64,000 nucleotides of DNA from VRUE01 sp963796705 (lineage in GTDB: Bacteria; Actinomycetota; Thermoleophilia; Solirubrobacterales; 70-9). Made by a program: the position numbers and the translations under genes. The notes beneath the pieces were generated by a model. The model was not told the DNA's origin, did not search any database, and was given only the letters and a program-made list of their open reading frames with translations. Numbering within the stretch: the stretch's first letter is position 1; the number at the start of each line of letters is the position of its first letter. Location of the stretch: assembly GCA_963796705.1 (NCBI GenBank), contig CAWCMK010000001.1, positions 434,001 to 498,000 of the forward strand. Direction: 5' to 3'. Below are positions 17,422-24,840 of the stretch, in pieces.

Positions 17422-17787
17422 TTAAACCGCGCCGCCCAGCCAGTGTCCGAGAGCGACCGCGGCAAAGCCGGCCACCAGCGAGACGCCGATATTGGCCCAG
17501 ACCAGCTCCGTCTGGCCCTCCTCGGAGAGCCGGTGGGAGTCCAGCATCCAGGTTGAGAAGGTCGTGAAGGAACCGATCCCGCCCCCGGCGACGATCGCCA
17601 GCGCCTCGCCGCTCAATGCGAATCCCGCGGCGAGCCCGAGGGCGAAGCTGCCGGCCAGGTTGATCGCGAGGATTCCGAGCGGGAAGGGGTGCCGCGCGCG
17701 GGCCGTCAGCTCGGCGTCGATCAGGTAGCGCGCGGCGGCGGCGCCTCCGCCGAGCAGGGCGACGGCGACCCAGGCCCCGCCGCTCAA
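17422..17787 (-). CDS. crcB2: Fluoride channel subunit CrcB/Fluc, second copy
   Basis: This 121-residue membrane protein has four hydrophobic helices, with LGILAINLAGSFALGL (the conserved G-x-x-x-x-N-x-x-G segment) and GGGIGSFTTFSTWMLD, the TTFSTF-type pore and Na+-binding segment of Fluc channels. Together with the upstream copy it may form an antiparallel heterodimer that lets fluoride leave the cell. The TTG start at 17787 overlaps the stop of the first copy (TTGA) and has an AGGAGGG sequence just upstream, so translation is coupled. An upstream fluoride riboswitch should control both. Confidence 0.85.
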   Translation of the reverse strand: MSGGAWVAVALLGGGAAAARYLIDAELTARARHPFPLGILAINLAGSFALGLAAGFALSGEALAIVAGGGIGSFTTFSTWMLDSHRLSEEGQTELVWANIGVSLVAGFAAVALGHWLGGAV

Positions 17788-18221
17788 CCCTCCTCCCTCC
17801 TTCGGGGCCCGCCGAGGGCGCGGCCCAGCGGCCAGCGGTGGTGCTCCAGTGCCAGGCCGAGGCGGACGAAGCCATAGCCGGCCAGGACGGTCGCCGCGAC
17901 GTAGGCTCCGGCGAGCCCGACGTGCCCGGCGTCGACGAGGACGAAGAGCTCGAGCTGCATCGTCGAAAAGGTGGTCAGGGTGCCGCAGATGCCGGTCGTC
18001 AGAAACGGGTGGGTGAGGCGCTCCCGCGGGTGGTCGCGCAGCTGCGCGACGAAGTAGCCGAGGAGCAGGGCACCGGCCATGTTGACCGCGAAGGTCCCCC
18101 AGGGCCAGGCATCGGGCCCGTGGGGCAGGGCCTGGGCGACACCGACCCTGGAGAGGGCCCCGACCAGACCACCGGCGAAGATCGCCAGCAGTCGTCGCGG
18201 GTCGGGCAGATCCTGATGCAT
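17784..18221 (-). CDS. crcB1: Fluoride channel subunit CrcB/Fluc, first copy
   Basis: This 145-residue membrane protein has four helices. Key segments are GGLVGALSRV, WGTFAVNMAGALLLGYF and TTGICGTLTTFSTMQLELF, the conserved Asn and the TTFST pore segment of Fluc fluoride channels. The C-terminal 25 residues are basic and cytoplasmic. ATG at 18221 has a strong AGGAGG box 7 nt upstream (18229-18234); the other upstream codons would overlap the riboswitch. It is followed with an overlap by a second Fluc gene, the usual arrangement where the channel is a heterodimer. Translation is probably switched on by fluoride through the riboswitch at 18253-18310. Confidence 0.9.
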   Translation of the reverse strand: MHQDLPDPRRLLAIFAGGLVGALSRVGVAQALPHGPDAWPWGTFAVNMAGALLLGYFVAQLRDHPRERLTHPFLTTGICGTLTTFSTMQLELFVLVDAGHVGLAGAYVAATVLAGYGFVRLGLALEHHRWPLGRALGGPRRREEG

Positions 18222-18252
18222 GCTTTGGCCTCCTATCAGCGTCGGTGGACGT

Positions 18253-18310
18253 GTAGAGGCCATCAGCGGAGCGAGCCGCGGTTATTGAGGAGCGAGCCTC
18301 ATCGCTCGAA
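18253..18310 (-). promoter_or_regulatory. Fluoride riboswitch (crcB RNA motif)
   Basis: Read on the minus strand, P1 is GAGCGA (18307-18302) with loop UGAGGC and closing UCGCUC (18295-18290). After CUCAAUAAC, P3 is GCGG (18279-18276) with CCGC (18269-18266), then CUGAUGGCCUCUAC, the hallmark 3' end of the motif. The loop GAGGC can pair with GCCUC (18260-18256) as the known pseudoknot. Thirty-two nt later comes the crcB1 start. The same strand GGCCUC (18261-18256) is complementary to GAGGCC (18232-18227), which holds most of the Shine-Dalgarno, suggesting control of translation. Confidence 0.88.
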
Positions 18311-18330
18311 CCCGAGTCTAGACTGCTCCC

Positions 18331-19206
18331 GTGCTCACCGGCAGGGTCGAGAGCTGGCGCCGAGCGGGGAGGATCGAGGACGTCCTCGGTCACGACCTCT
18401 ACCTGCAGCGGCGCGAGGGTGAGGGCCCGCTGCTGCTCCTGCTGCACGGCTTTCCCTCCAGTTCCTATGACTGGCGCGCCTTGCTGGGGCTGCGCCCGGG
18501 GCGCGCCGCGCTTGCCTTTGACTGCCTTGGCTACGGGCTCTCGGCGAAGCCGCGCGACCACCTCTACGCACTCGCCGGTCACGCCGATGCCGCCGAGGAG
18601 CTGGTCCGCCGATCCGGCTCGCCGCCGGTATTTATCGTCGCCCACGACATGGGCACCTCGATTGCCACAGAGCTGATGGCGCGCGATCTGCGGGGCGAGC
18701 TGGGAATTGAGCTGCGCGGGGCGCTGCTCTTCAACGGCAGCATGCTTCTGCACCTGGCAAAGCCGACGCTCGGCCAGAAGCTGCTGCGCAGCCGACTCGG
18801 TCCGCTCTTCTCGCGGCTCACCAGCGAGCGCGGCTTTCGCGCCCAGTTCTCGCGGGTCTTCTCCCGGGAGCACCCGCTGAGTGCCGAGGAGGCCGCCGAC
18901 CAGTGGTCGCTGATCGCCCACAACGGCGGTCAGCGAATCGGCCACCTGCTGGTCCACTACATGGCCGAGCGCGAACGCTTCACCGAGCGCTGGCACGGCG
19001 CGATCCGCGACTGGCCGGGCTCGCTGACCCTCACCTGGGGCCTGCTCGACCCGGTCGCCCGGGTTGCGGTGCTCGACGGGCTGCGGGAGCTGCGCCCGGG
19101 AGTCGAGGTGATCGAGCAGCCCGGCCTCGCGCACTATCCCCAGATCGAAGAACCGGAGGCGATCGCCGCGGCGCTCGACGTCGCCCTCGAGCGGGCGGGG
19201 CTCTAG
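18331..19206 (+). CDS. Alpha/beta hydrolase (MEST/epoxide hydrolase-like, Asp nucleophile)
   Basis: This 291-residue protein has an alpha/beta-hydrolase core. The oxyanion segment is LLHGFPSSSYDW (39-48), the nucleophile elbow VAHDMGTS places Asp106 where haloalkane dehalogenases and epoxide hydrolases have their Asp, the acid is probably in GLLDPVAR and the base is His268 in GLAHYPQIEEP. Overall it is most like MEST/PEG1-type hydrolases; an Arg after the nucleophile, needed by fluoroacetate dehalogenases, is absent (Met instead). It starts with GTG and diverges from the fluoride riboswitch; the 5' ends are only about 20 bp apart. Substrate is unknown. Confidence 0.8.
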   Translation: MLTGRVESWRRAGRIEDVLGHDLYLQRREGEGPLLLLLHGFPSSSYDWRALLGLRPGRAALAFDCLGYGLSAKPRDHLYALAGHADAAEELVRRSGSPPVFIVAHDMGTSIATELMARDLRGELGIELRGALLFNGSMLLHLAKPTLGQKLLRSRLGPLFSRLTSERGFRAQFSRVFSREHPLSAEEAADQWSLIAHNGGQRIGHLLVHYMAERERFTERWHGAIRDWPGSLTLTWGLLDPVARVAVLDGLRELRPGVEVIEQPGLAHYPQIEEPEAIAAALDVALERAGL

Positions 19207-19542
19207 CGAAATGACCCTAACGAACGACGAGGCCCGCGGTTCGGATCGGGGACGTCGCGATGGTCGAGACCGCAGACTCCTCGGCCAAAGGTCGCGATTT
19301 ACATGCAAATCACGACTCTCCACCGCGAGAGATACCCGTAATCTGCGCGGCTTTCCGGTGCCTTGTGGTCACCCGATCGGCCCCTGACCCATTCGACTTG
19401 ACTTCGCGCTGGACCTTTGCGTCGGTCGATCATTCGCCCGCATTCCGGAACCCTTGATCTACTTCCGATCTGTTGTGTCGCCGGAACGGGGTAGGTCAGC
19501 GTCCCCGCATCGGGTGCCGCCCGCGAACCCTTTTCGGCCCTT
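19207..19542. other. 336-bp intergenic region upstream of the ECF sigma gene
   Basis: No gene is seen. The stretch is less GC-rich than its surroundings and carries a near-perfect palindrome at 19291-19316 (listed separately). Two GGAAC sequences (19447-19451 and 19483-19487) resemble ECF-type -35 elements, but no convincing -10 partner could be matched by eye. It is the most likely promoter region for the sigma factor operon. Confidence 0.4.
19291..19316. promoter_or_regulatory. Palindromic candidate operator upstream of ECF sigma gene
   Basis: GTCGCGATTT (19291-19300) and AAATCACGAC (19307-19316) are inverted with one mismatch and a 6-nt spacer (ACATGC). This symmetry with an AT-rich core in a GC-rich genome is typical of a dimeric repressor or activator site. 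It lies about 230 bp upstream of the sigma factor start and 85 bp after the hydrolase stop. Confidence 0.4.
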
Positions 19543-20142
19543 ATGGCAAGTACAGGTATGAGCGAGGCCCAGAGCGACAGCGAAGCGATCGCCGCCTCGC
19601 TCGCAGAACCACGGTCCTTCGGCGTCATTTTCGAACGCCACTTCGGGGCGATCCTCCGCTACCTGCGCCGTCGCCTTGATGACCAGCGCGCCGAGGAAGC
19701 GACCGCGCAGACCTTCCTCGTCGCCTTCGATGAGCGGGGGCGCTTCGACCGCGAGCGGGCCGATGCCCGTCCCTGGCTCTTCGGGATCGCCACCAACATT
19801 GCCCGTCGCCATCGGCGCCGCGAGATCAGTGAGTTGCGGGCGATCGCGGCACTTGGCGCCGACACCAGCGTCTCGGAGGACGGCAGCGAGGCCAGGGTCG
19901 ACGCCGAGCGGATGCGCGGCGCCCTCGCCAGTTGCCTGGCCGAGCTTTCCACCGAGGAGTCCGACGTCCTCTACCTGCTCGTCTGGGCGGAACTGGACCA
20001 ATCCGAGATCGCCGCCGCGCTCAGTGTCCCGATCGGGACCGTCAAGTCCCGGCTCTCCCGCGCCCGCGGGCGAGTCCGGGAGGCCCTCGACCTCAGCGCC
20101 GGCGACCCATCGACCACAGATCTAACCGCGACCCGGAGGTAA
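19543..20142 (+). CDS. ECF-type RNA polymerase sigma factor
   Basis: This 199-residue protein has sigma region 2 (about 25-90: FGVIFERHFGAILRYLRRRL, AEEATAQTFLVAFD, RPWLFGIATNIARRHRRR) and region 4 (about 125-185: LAELSTEESDVLYLLVWAELDQSEIAAALSVPIGTVKSRLSRARGRVR). It redirects RNA polymerase to a small regulon. ATG at 19543 is used; the in-frame ATG at 19558 is an equal alternative since neither has a strong Shine-Dalgarno. It is followed after 3 bp by a membrane-anchored protein that probably senses the signal or holds the sigma factor. No classical zinc-binding anti-sigma motif (HxxxCxxC) is seen nearby. Confidence 0.9.
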   Translation: MASTGMSEAQSDSEAIAASLAEPRSFGVIFERHFGAILRYLRRRLDDQRAEEATAQTFLVAFDERGRFDRERADARPWLFGIATNIARRHRRREISELRAIAALGADTSVSEDGSEARVDAERMRGALASCLAELSTEESDVLYLLVWAELDQSEIAAALSVPIGTVKSRLSRARGRVREALDLSAGDPSTTDLTATRR

Positions 20143-20145
20143 CCA

Positions 20146-21408
20146 ATGGACGACCTGACCGTGATGCAGAGCTTCCGCGCCGAGCGCGACGTCGAGCCGC
20201 CCGAGGCACGTGAGGCCGTCTGGCGCGCGCTCGAGGCCCGCATGGAGGCCGCCGCCAGCGAGGCCCGCAGCTTCGGCGAAGCCCTCGCTGGGTCCTCGGC
20301 GCCCGGCCGCTCCCCGAGCCGGCGCCGCGGCCTTCGCTCGCGGCGCGGTCGCCTCCTCTTCGCCGGCGCCGCGCTGGGGGCCGCGGCACTCGCCGGTGTG
20401 CTCGTCCTCAGCTCCGGCCCGACCGCTCAGCCGGCCTCCGCCGCCGAAGTCCTCCATCGGGCCGCCGCGGCCGCCTCTGAGATGCCCGCGACCTCGGTCC
20501 CCGGCCCCGGGCAGTTCCTCTTCCGCAAGGAGCAGCAGCTCGAAATCGAGGCCTGGCGCCACCCGCTGCCGCCGGAAGGCGCCGACGTCCCGGTCGCCGG
20601 GAGCGGCGCGACGATGAGCGGGCCCGATGCGTTCAACGCGCTGATCCCGCGGACAATCGAGTCGTGGACCGGCCAGAACGGAGGCGGACGCTCGCGCGAA
20701 GTCGCAGGGACGCCCAGGTTCTGGAGCTCTGCCGAAGAAGCGCACTGGAAGGCGGCGGGATCGCCGCTGCCGCCTCCCTTCGACGCCGAATACCAGCAGC
20801 GCTACAGGACCGCCTTTCGCGGCGCGCTCGAACTTGGCCCACGGGTGGTCGACATGGAGACCCGGGGCTGGGGCAACTTCAACTTCCCGGACACCTCAAG
20901 GCTGCCGAGCGAACCGAAAGCGCTCCGGCACGCCGTCGAAGGCAACGAAATCGAAGTGGTCGGCTTCAACCTGATGTACGGCAAGGCCAGGCACCTCGAC
21001 ACCGAACAGACGATGGAAGAGCTGATCAATGTGCTGCTGGAAGGGGAGCCGACGCCTGCGCTGCAGGCGGCGATCTTCGACGCGCTCGCTGAACTGCCGG
21101 GGATGTCGGTCGATGCCGAAGCCACCGATGGCCTCGGGCGCCACGGTGACGCGATCCAGCTCCGCGTCAGGAAGGGGGTTCGCGAGGAATACATCTTCAA
21201 CCCGACGAGTGGGGAAGTACTCGCCTCGCGCGGGGTTCTGGTCGACCCCGCAGCGGCTGTCTCAAGCATTGATGAACTGCCCGCCGGGACGACGATCAGC
21301 GAACGGGACTACATCGAAGAGGCGACCGTCGACTCGACCAGGGAAACGGGCGGCGAAACCGCGGGCAAGGGACCGGTCGCGACGACCGGCCCCGTTTATC
21401 ACAAGTAG
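20146..21408 (+). CDS. Membrane-anchored protein encoded with the ECF sigma factor (CU044_5270-like)
   Basis: This 420-residue protein has a cytoplasmic N-terminus of about 65 residues, one transmembrane segment (about 69-90, RLLFAGAALGAAALAGVLVLSS) and a large outer domain. It resembles CU044_5270-type proteins found after actinobacterial ECF sigma genes, in which the short cytoplasmic part (MDDLTVMQSFRAERDVEPPEAREAVW) is thought to bind the sigma factor. GGAGG lies 6 nt upstream of the ATG, 3 bp after the sigma stop. The outer domain would sense an envelope signal; this is inference. Its glutamate codons are mostly GAA, unlike many neighbours. Confidence 0.7.
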   Translation: MDDLTVMQSFRAERDVEPPEAREAVWRALEARMEAAASEARSFGEALAGSSAPGRSPSRRRGLRSRRGRLLFAGAALGAAALAGVLVLSSGPTAQPASAAEVLHRAAAAASEMPATSVPGPGQFLFRKEQQLEIEAWRHPLPPEGADVPVAGSGATMSGPDAFNALIPRTIESWTGQNGGGRSREVAGTPRFWSSAEEAHWKAAGSPLPPPFDAEYQQRYRTAFRGALELGPRVVDMETRGWGNFNFPDTSRLPSEPKALRHAVEGNEIEVVGFNLMYGKARHLDTEQTMEELINVLLEGEPTPALQAAIFDALAELPGMSVDAEATDGLGRHGDAIQLRVRKGVREEYIFNPTSGEVLASRGVLVDPAAAVSSIDELPAGTTISERDYIEEATVDSTRETGGETAGKGPVATTGPVYHK

Positions 21409-21445
21409 AGCGGGTGCTCGGGCACGGCTCGACCACAGGCGTGAG

Positions 21446-21646
21446 ATGGGCGTTCGCGAGCTGAAGGCGAGCCCGAGCGGCATGATGAGGTGCTGGGCGC
21501 CGAGGAGCTGCGCGGCCTCGACCCCAGCACCTCGCCGGGGCCCCACTGATCGGCTCGGGGCCCTCACGCTCACGACCTGGGATGCGCGCCTGCACCGCGC
21601 CGCCCGGAGTCGGGGGCTCGAGGGTTTCCCGGCCGAGCTCAGCTGA
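21446..21646 (+). pseudogene. Eroded antitoxin/PIN toxin remnant (VapBC-like)
   Basis: This 66-codon frame starts like a Phd/VapB-type antitoxin (MGVRELKASPS) and ends like the last strand-helix of a VapC PIN toxin (ALTLTTWDARLHRAARSRGLEGFPAEL). The middle does not match either family, so the frame looks like the two ends of an antitoxin-toxin pair brought together by deletion and drift. No functional product is expected. Assignment rests on short motifs only. Confidence 0.45.
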
Positions 21647-21853
21647 GGTGATCCCGCCCCAAGCTCGCCAGCAAGCGGCTGGTGACGAAGGGGTTGGCGC
21701 CGCTCGCGCGCAGCTCCAGCAGCGGGCCGATCGCCCCCACGGGCGCGAACTTCGACCGGGTTGTGCGCCGAGCCCGCGAGCATTTGGCCAGCGTCGCCGC
21801 CTGAGCGCAGTGCCCGCCCAGACGCCGACGGTTGCTGCGTCCGCCGCCGGCGC
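21647..21853. other. Non-coding or decayed stretch between two toxin remnants
   Basis: No gene with a coherent protein is seen. A minus-strand frame ends in GAIGPLLELRASGANPFVTSRLLASLG, which has protein-like composition but belongs to no family recognised here. The segment is most simply read as decayed sequence within a 0.6-kb degenerate zone between the ECF operon and tRNA-Phe. Confidence 0.35.
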
Positions 21854-22020
21854 TCAGGGCGCGATCGGCTCGACCCCGGCAGGTAGGTGGAGACGCGGCG
21901 AGGTTCACGCGCCAGGGGGGGATGGGTGACGGCGGCGTGGGCGGCGATCAGGAAGTCGGCGAGGATCTGGGTTCGCGGGCCGCGGGCGCGGCGGTAGTCG
22001 GCGTGAGCGTTGCCGGCAAA
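21854..22020 (-). pseudogene. 3' fragment of a PIN-domain (VapC-type) toxin gene, frameshifted
   Basis: Directly after the 3' end of tRNA-Phe the minus strand reads AHADYRRARGPRTQILADFLIAAHAAVTH, then RVSTYLPG, matching the C-terminal third of VapC toxins (GxRTxxLxDFLIGAHA with the late acidic residue). One base is missing after LPG; restoring it gives VEPIAP and a stop at 21854. The start and the first acidic residues of the PIN domain are absent. It is a fragment, probably left by a deletion ending at the tRNA. Confidence 0.6.
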
Positions 22021-22093
22021 TGGCGAGGGTGAGAATCGAACTCACGACACCACGATTTTCAGTCGTGTGCTCTACCAACTGAGCTACCTCGCC
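22021..22093 (-). tRNA. trnF: tRNA-Phe (GAA)
   Basis: The 73-nt cloverleaf is complete: acceptor GGCGAGG/CCTCGCC, D arm GCTC-AGTTGGTA-GAGC, anticodon arm CACGA-CTGAAAA-TCGTG with anticodon GAA, and T arm GTGAG-TTCGATT-CTCAC. The discriminator is A. CCA is not encoded (TTT follows). A toxin fragment begins right at its 3' end. Confidence 0.97.
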
Positions 22094-22156
22094 TGGAAGG
22101 CGGGCCCGGCGGGCACGCAGCCGGAAGGCTAGCGACCGGGGGGGCCGTGGGGCTGA

Positions 22157-23728
22157 TTGCATTGGGGCGTGGAGCGAGCTCGTGCAGTCCTGGCGCCGGT
22201 CGCTATGGCGACCCTGGGCCTGCTGCTCGTCTCCGGCGGCACCTCCTCGGACCCGCGGACCCCACCCTCACTGCCCGGTCTGCCCCAACCCTTCCTGACC
22301 GCCGCGGTCCTCGGCGACGGCGGGCTCGACGCCGGCATCGACGCCTACGGTGACGTCGTCGACCTGCGCCCCTCCCCGGCCGGCAGGGCGCTGATCATCA
22401 ATCCGGCGGCGCGCCAGGAGGCGGGAACGGTGCCCGCGGACACCGGCATCGTCCCCCGGGTCGCCCTTGGCGCCGGCACCGCGCGCCCACTCTGGCGTGC
22501 CAACTCGATCCGCCAGCGCTACCTGCCGGGAACCAACGTGCTGCGCACTGTGGCCCGCTTCGACGCGGGCACAGTCTGGGTCGAGTGCGCGGCCCATGGC
22601 GCGCGGCTTGCCTGTCTGTCGGGTGGCTCCCGGCACCCCCGCGTCACCTTCCAGCGAAACGACTCTGCCGGCGTCCGGTTCGAGTCCAACGACCCGGGCG
22701 CCCGCCGGATCGTCGCGGCCGCGGGCGCCGCTGATCGTCGCTGGCTGCGGCGGGCGCGACCGCTCGGCGCCGCGGCGCCGAGATGGGCCAGGCATCTTTA
22801 CCGGCGCTCGCTGCTCGTGCTCCACGCCCTGCGCGACGGCCGCTCGGGAGCGCTCGCCGCGGGCGCCCGCGAGGGCTGGGCATACGTCTGGCCGCGCGAT
22901 GCCGGTGCCGCCGCGATCGCACTCACCGCCGCCGGCTACCGCGCCGAGGCGCGCCGAACAGCGCGCTTCCTCGATCGCCTCCGCCTGGGAGCCGCGGCGC
23001 GCTTCGATGCGGCCGGTCGCCCGGTTCCCGGCCGCGCCGCCGAGGGAGACGCCTGGGGCTGGGCTGCGGCCGCCGGCCGCGCCGCGGGGGTCCCTGATCA
23101 GGAGATCGCAAGGCTCGAGCGCCGGGCCCGCCGGTCATGGCTCGATCGGCCCGACTACCAGGAGAAAGGCGCCGGTGATTACCTCGCCAACGCCCTCGCC
23201 TCCGGCTCCGCTTTGCCGACAACGGAGCTGCGGCTCCGGTTCTCGGCCGATCGCGGCGGGGTCGCGGGGCCCGGGGAATTGGTGCGCGAAGCCGGCAAGA
23301 GCGGATCGGGGCTCGACTCGGCGGCGGCCTGGGCCGTGCGTCCCTTCCCGGCCCCGGCGCTCTTCCCGGCGGTTCGCGTGACCCTCGAGCGGCTGCTCGA
23401 AGGCAGCGGGCCCTTCGGCATCGTGCCCTCCGAGAACTGGCCGCAGAGCGACCCCTGGACGGCGCCAACCGCCTGGAGCGCCTGGAGCCTCGCCGCCCTG
23501 GCCCGCGTCGCGGTCAAACCCGCCCGCGCGCGCCGCGAGCGGGCCGCCGCCCTGAGGCTGCTAACCGACCTGCGCCGTGCGGCGACCGCGGCCGGTCTGC
23601 TGCCCGAGCGCGTCGGCGCCACCTCTGGGGTGCCGATCTCGACCACGCCGCTGGCCTGGTCACATGCCTTCGCGATCCTCGCAATCCGTCAGCTCTGGCC
23701 GGGCCGGCGCCAGCGCGAGAGCCAGTAG
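22157..23728 (+). CDS. GH15-like glucoamylase-family protein
   Basis: This protein of up to 523 residues has an (alpha/alpha)6-barrel pattern typical of GH15. The clearest blocks are REGWAYVWPRDAGAAAIALTAAGYRAEARRTARFLDRL, with the substrate-binding Trp-Arg-Asp, and near the C-terminus LLPERVGATSGVPISTTPLAWSHAF, with the catalytic Glu in LPERV and the WSHA ending. An N-terminal hydrophobic segment suggests export. The start is uncertain: TTG 22157, GTG 22169 or ATG 22205 are in frame. A substrate such as trehalose, starch or isomaltose-like glucans is possible but not shown. It overlaps the convergent broken methyltransferase by 40 bp. Confidence 0.7.
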   Translation: MHWGVERARAVLAPVAMATLGLLLVSGGTSSDPRTPPSLPGLPQPFLTAAVLGDGGLDAGIDAYGDVVDLRPSPAGRALIINPAARQEAGTVPADTGIVPRVALGAGTARPLWRANSIRQRYLPGTNVLRTVARFDAGTVWVECAAHGARLACLSGGSRHPRVTFQRNDSAGVRFESNDPGARRIVAAAGAADRRWLRRARPLGAAAPRWARHLYRRSLLVLHALRDGRSGALAAGAREGWAYVWPRDAGAAAIALTAAGYRAEARRTARFLDRLRLGAAARFDAAGRPVPGRAAEGDAWGWAAAAGRAAGVPDQEIARLERRARRSWLDRPDYQEKGAGDYLANALASGSALPTTELRLRFSADRGGVAGPGELVREAGKSGSGLDSAAAWAVRPFPAPALFPAVRVTLERLLEGSGPFGIVPSENWPQSDPWTAPTAWSAWSLAALARVAVKPARARRERAAALRLLTDLRRAATAAGLLPERVGATSGVPISTTPLAWSHAFAILAIRQLWPGRRQRESQ

Positions 23729-24284
23729 CAGAGCCGCAGGACCCGCCGCTCGCCCTGGCCCGCGAAGACCCGGAAACAGCGCGACCCGGCGGGCTGCTCG
23801 AGCAGCCGCTCGATCTCCTGCTGCCAGGCGGCCGCGTCGGGGTCCTCGTCGGTCAGATGATCACCGATCACCACCCGACCCCCGGCTCGCACGCTGCGCG
23901 CCATCTCGGTGAGGATCCGCGAGGGAACCGGGACGTGGTGCAGGCTGAAGCGGGTGATCGCGCCGTCAAAGGCGCCATCCTCGGTCGCGAGGGCGGTGGC
24001 CGAGCTCGAAGGCGACGTTTTCGAGGCCCTCGGCCCGAGCCTCAGAGCGCGCCTTCTCGACCATCGCCGGCGTCAGGTCGACCCCCAGCACCGAGCCGAC
24101 CCGCGGCGCCAGCGCTCGCGAGAGGAGCCCCGGGCCGCAGGCGACGTCGAGCCAGCGAGCACGCGGCTCGGTCGGCGCCAGCTCGACCAGGGCGCCGAGG
24201 GGTCTCGGCCGCGCCCATCGCCGGGCTCGCGGCGAAGGAATCCGCCTGGCGAGCGAACTCGCCGCGGATCGCGTCCTCATACAT
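23689..24284 (-). pseudogene. Class I SAM-dependent methyltransferase broken by two frameshifts
   Basis: Three overlapping frames together give a complete methyltransferase. Frame one, from ATG 24284, reads MYEDAIRGEFARQADSF then SPAMGAAET. An extra C in a C-run near 24215 shifts to LGALVELAPTEPRARWLDVACGPGLLSRALAPRV, VLGVDLTPAMVEKA and ENVAFELG. A second shift near 24000 leads to ATALATEDGAFDGAITRFSLHHV, RILTEMARSVRAGGRVVI and the end at 23689. Motif I is DVACGPG. Either the gene is recently inactivated or the sequence has errors. The intact protein would be about 200 residues, methylating an unknown small molecule. Confidence 0.75.
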
Positions 24285-24351
24285 ACCGCGTCATGTTAGG
24301 GCGCCGCCGCCCGCCGCCGGTGCCCAGCGCCTGCCCCTAAGCTCAGATCGG

Positions 24352-24840
24352 ATGCGCATCAGAGCGGCGACGATCGAGGACTGCGGCGAGCTGGCGCGCG
24401 GGGCGAGCGCCGTCGCCGCCGAGGGCTGGCTGGCCACCGAGGGCGACACGCCGGTCGCCGATCTCGAGCAGCGCTTCCGAGCCGCGGTCGAGTGGGATGG
24501 CCACCTCCTCCTCGCGCTCGAGGACGACGGTCGGCTGGTCGGCGCGGTCGGCCTGAGGCCGACCGAGGCCCTCGGAGTTCTCTCGCTGGGGATCTGGGTG
24601 CTGGCCGGGTGGCGCGGCCGCGGCGCCGGCCGGATGCTGATCGAGGCGGCCCTTGAGGCGCGTCCCGAGAGTGCCCACAAGATCGAGCTGGAGGTGTTCC
24701 CCGACAACGCGGCCGCGATCAACCTCTACCGGACGACGGGCTTCGCGCAGGAGGGCCTGAGGCGAGACCACTACCGCCGAGCGGACGGCTCGCTGCGCTC
24801 GGCGCTGGTCATGGCGCGGCTCTTCGAGGCGCGCCTCTAG
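24352..24840 (+). CDS. GNAT family N-acetyltransferase
   Basis: This 162-residue protein begins MRIRAATIEDCGELARGAS, the usual first strand and helix of the GNAT fold. The acetyl-CoA binding loop is VLAGWRGRGAGRMLIEAAL (motif A, R/Q-x-x-G-x-G/A), followed by KIELEVFPDNAAAINLYRTTGFAQEGLRRDHYR, the typical motif B. It would acetylate an amine on a small molecule or protein N-terminus in the cytoplasm. ATG at 24352 is chosen for this family start. It converges with the LOG-like gene, overlapping by 4 bp. Substrate unknown. Confidence 0.88.
   Translation: MRIRAATIEDCGELARGASAVAAEGWLATEGDTPVADLEQRFRAAVEWDGHLLLALEDDGRLVGAVGLRPTEALGVLSLGIWVLAGWRGRGAGRMLIEAALEARPESAHKIELEVFPDNAAAINLYRTTGFAQEGLRRDHYRRADGSLRSALVMARLFEARL

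Noticed and set aside
18331..19206. Fluoroacetate dehalogenase as the name for the alpha/beta hydrolase
   Set aside because: The residue after the nucleophile Asp is Met, not the carboxylate-binding Arg, and overall resemblance is to MEST-like hydrolases; only the general fold family is kept.
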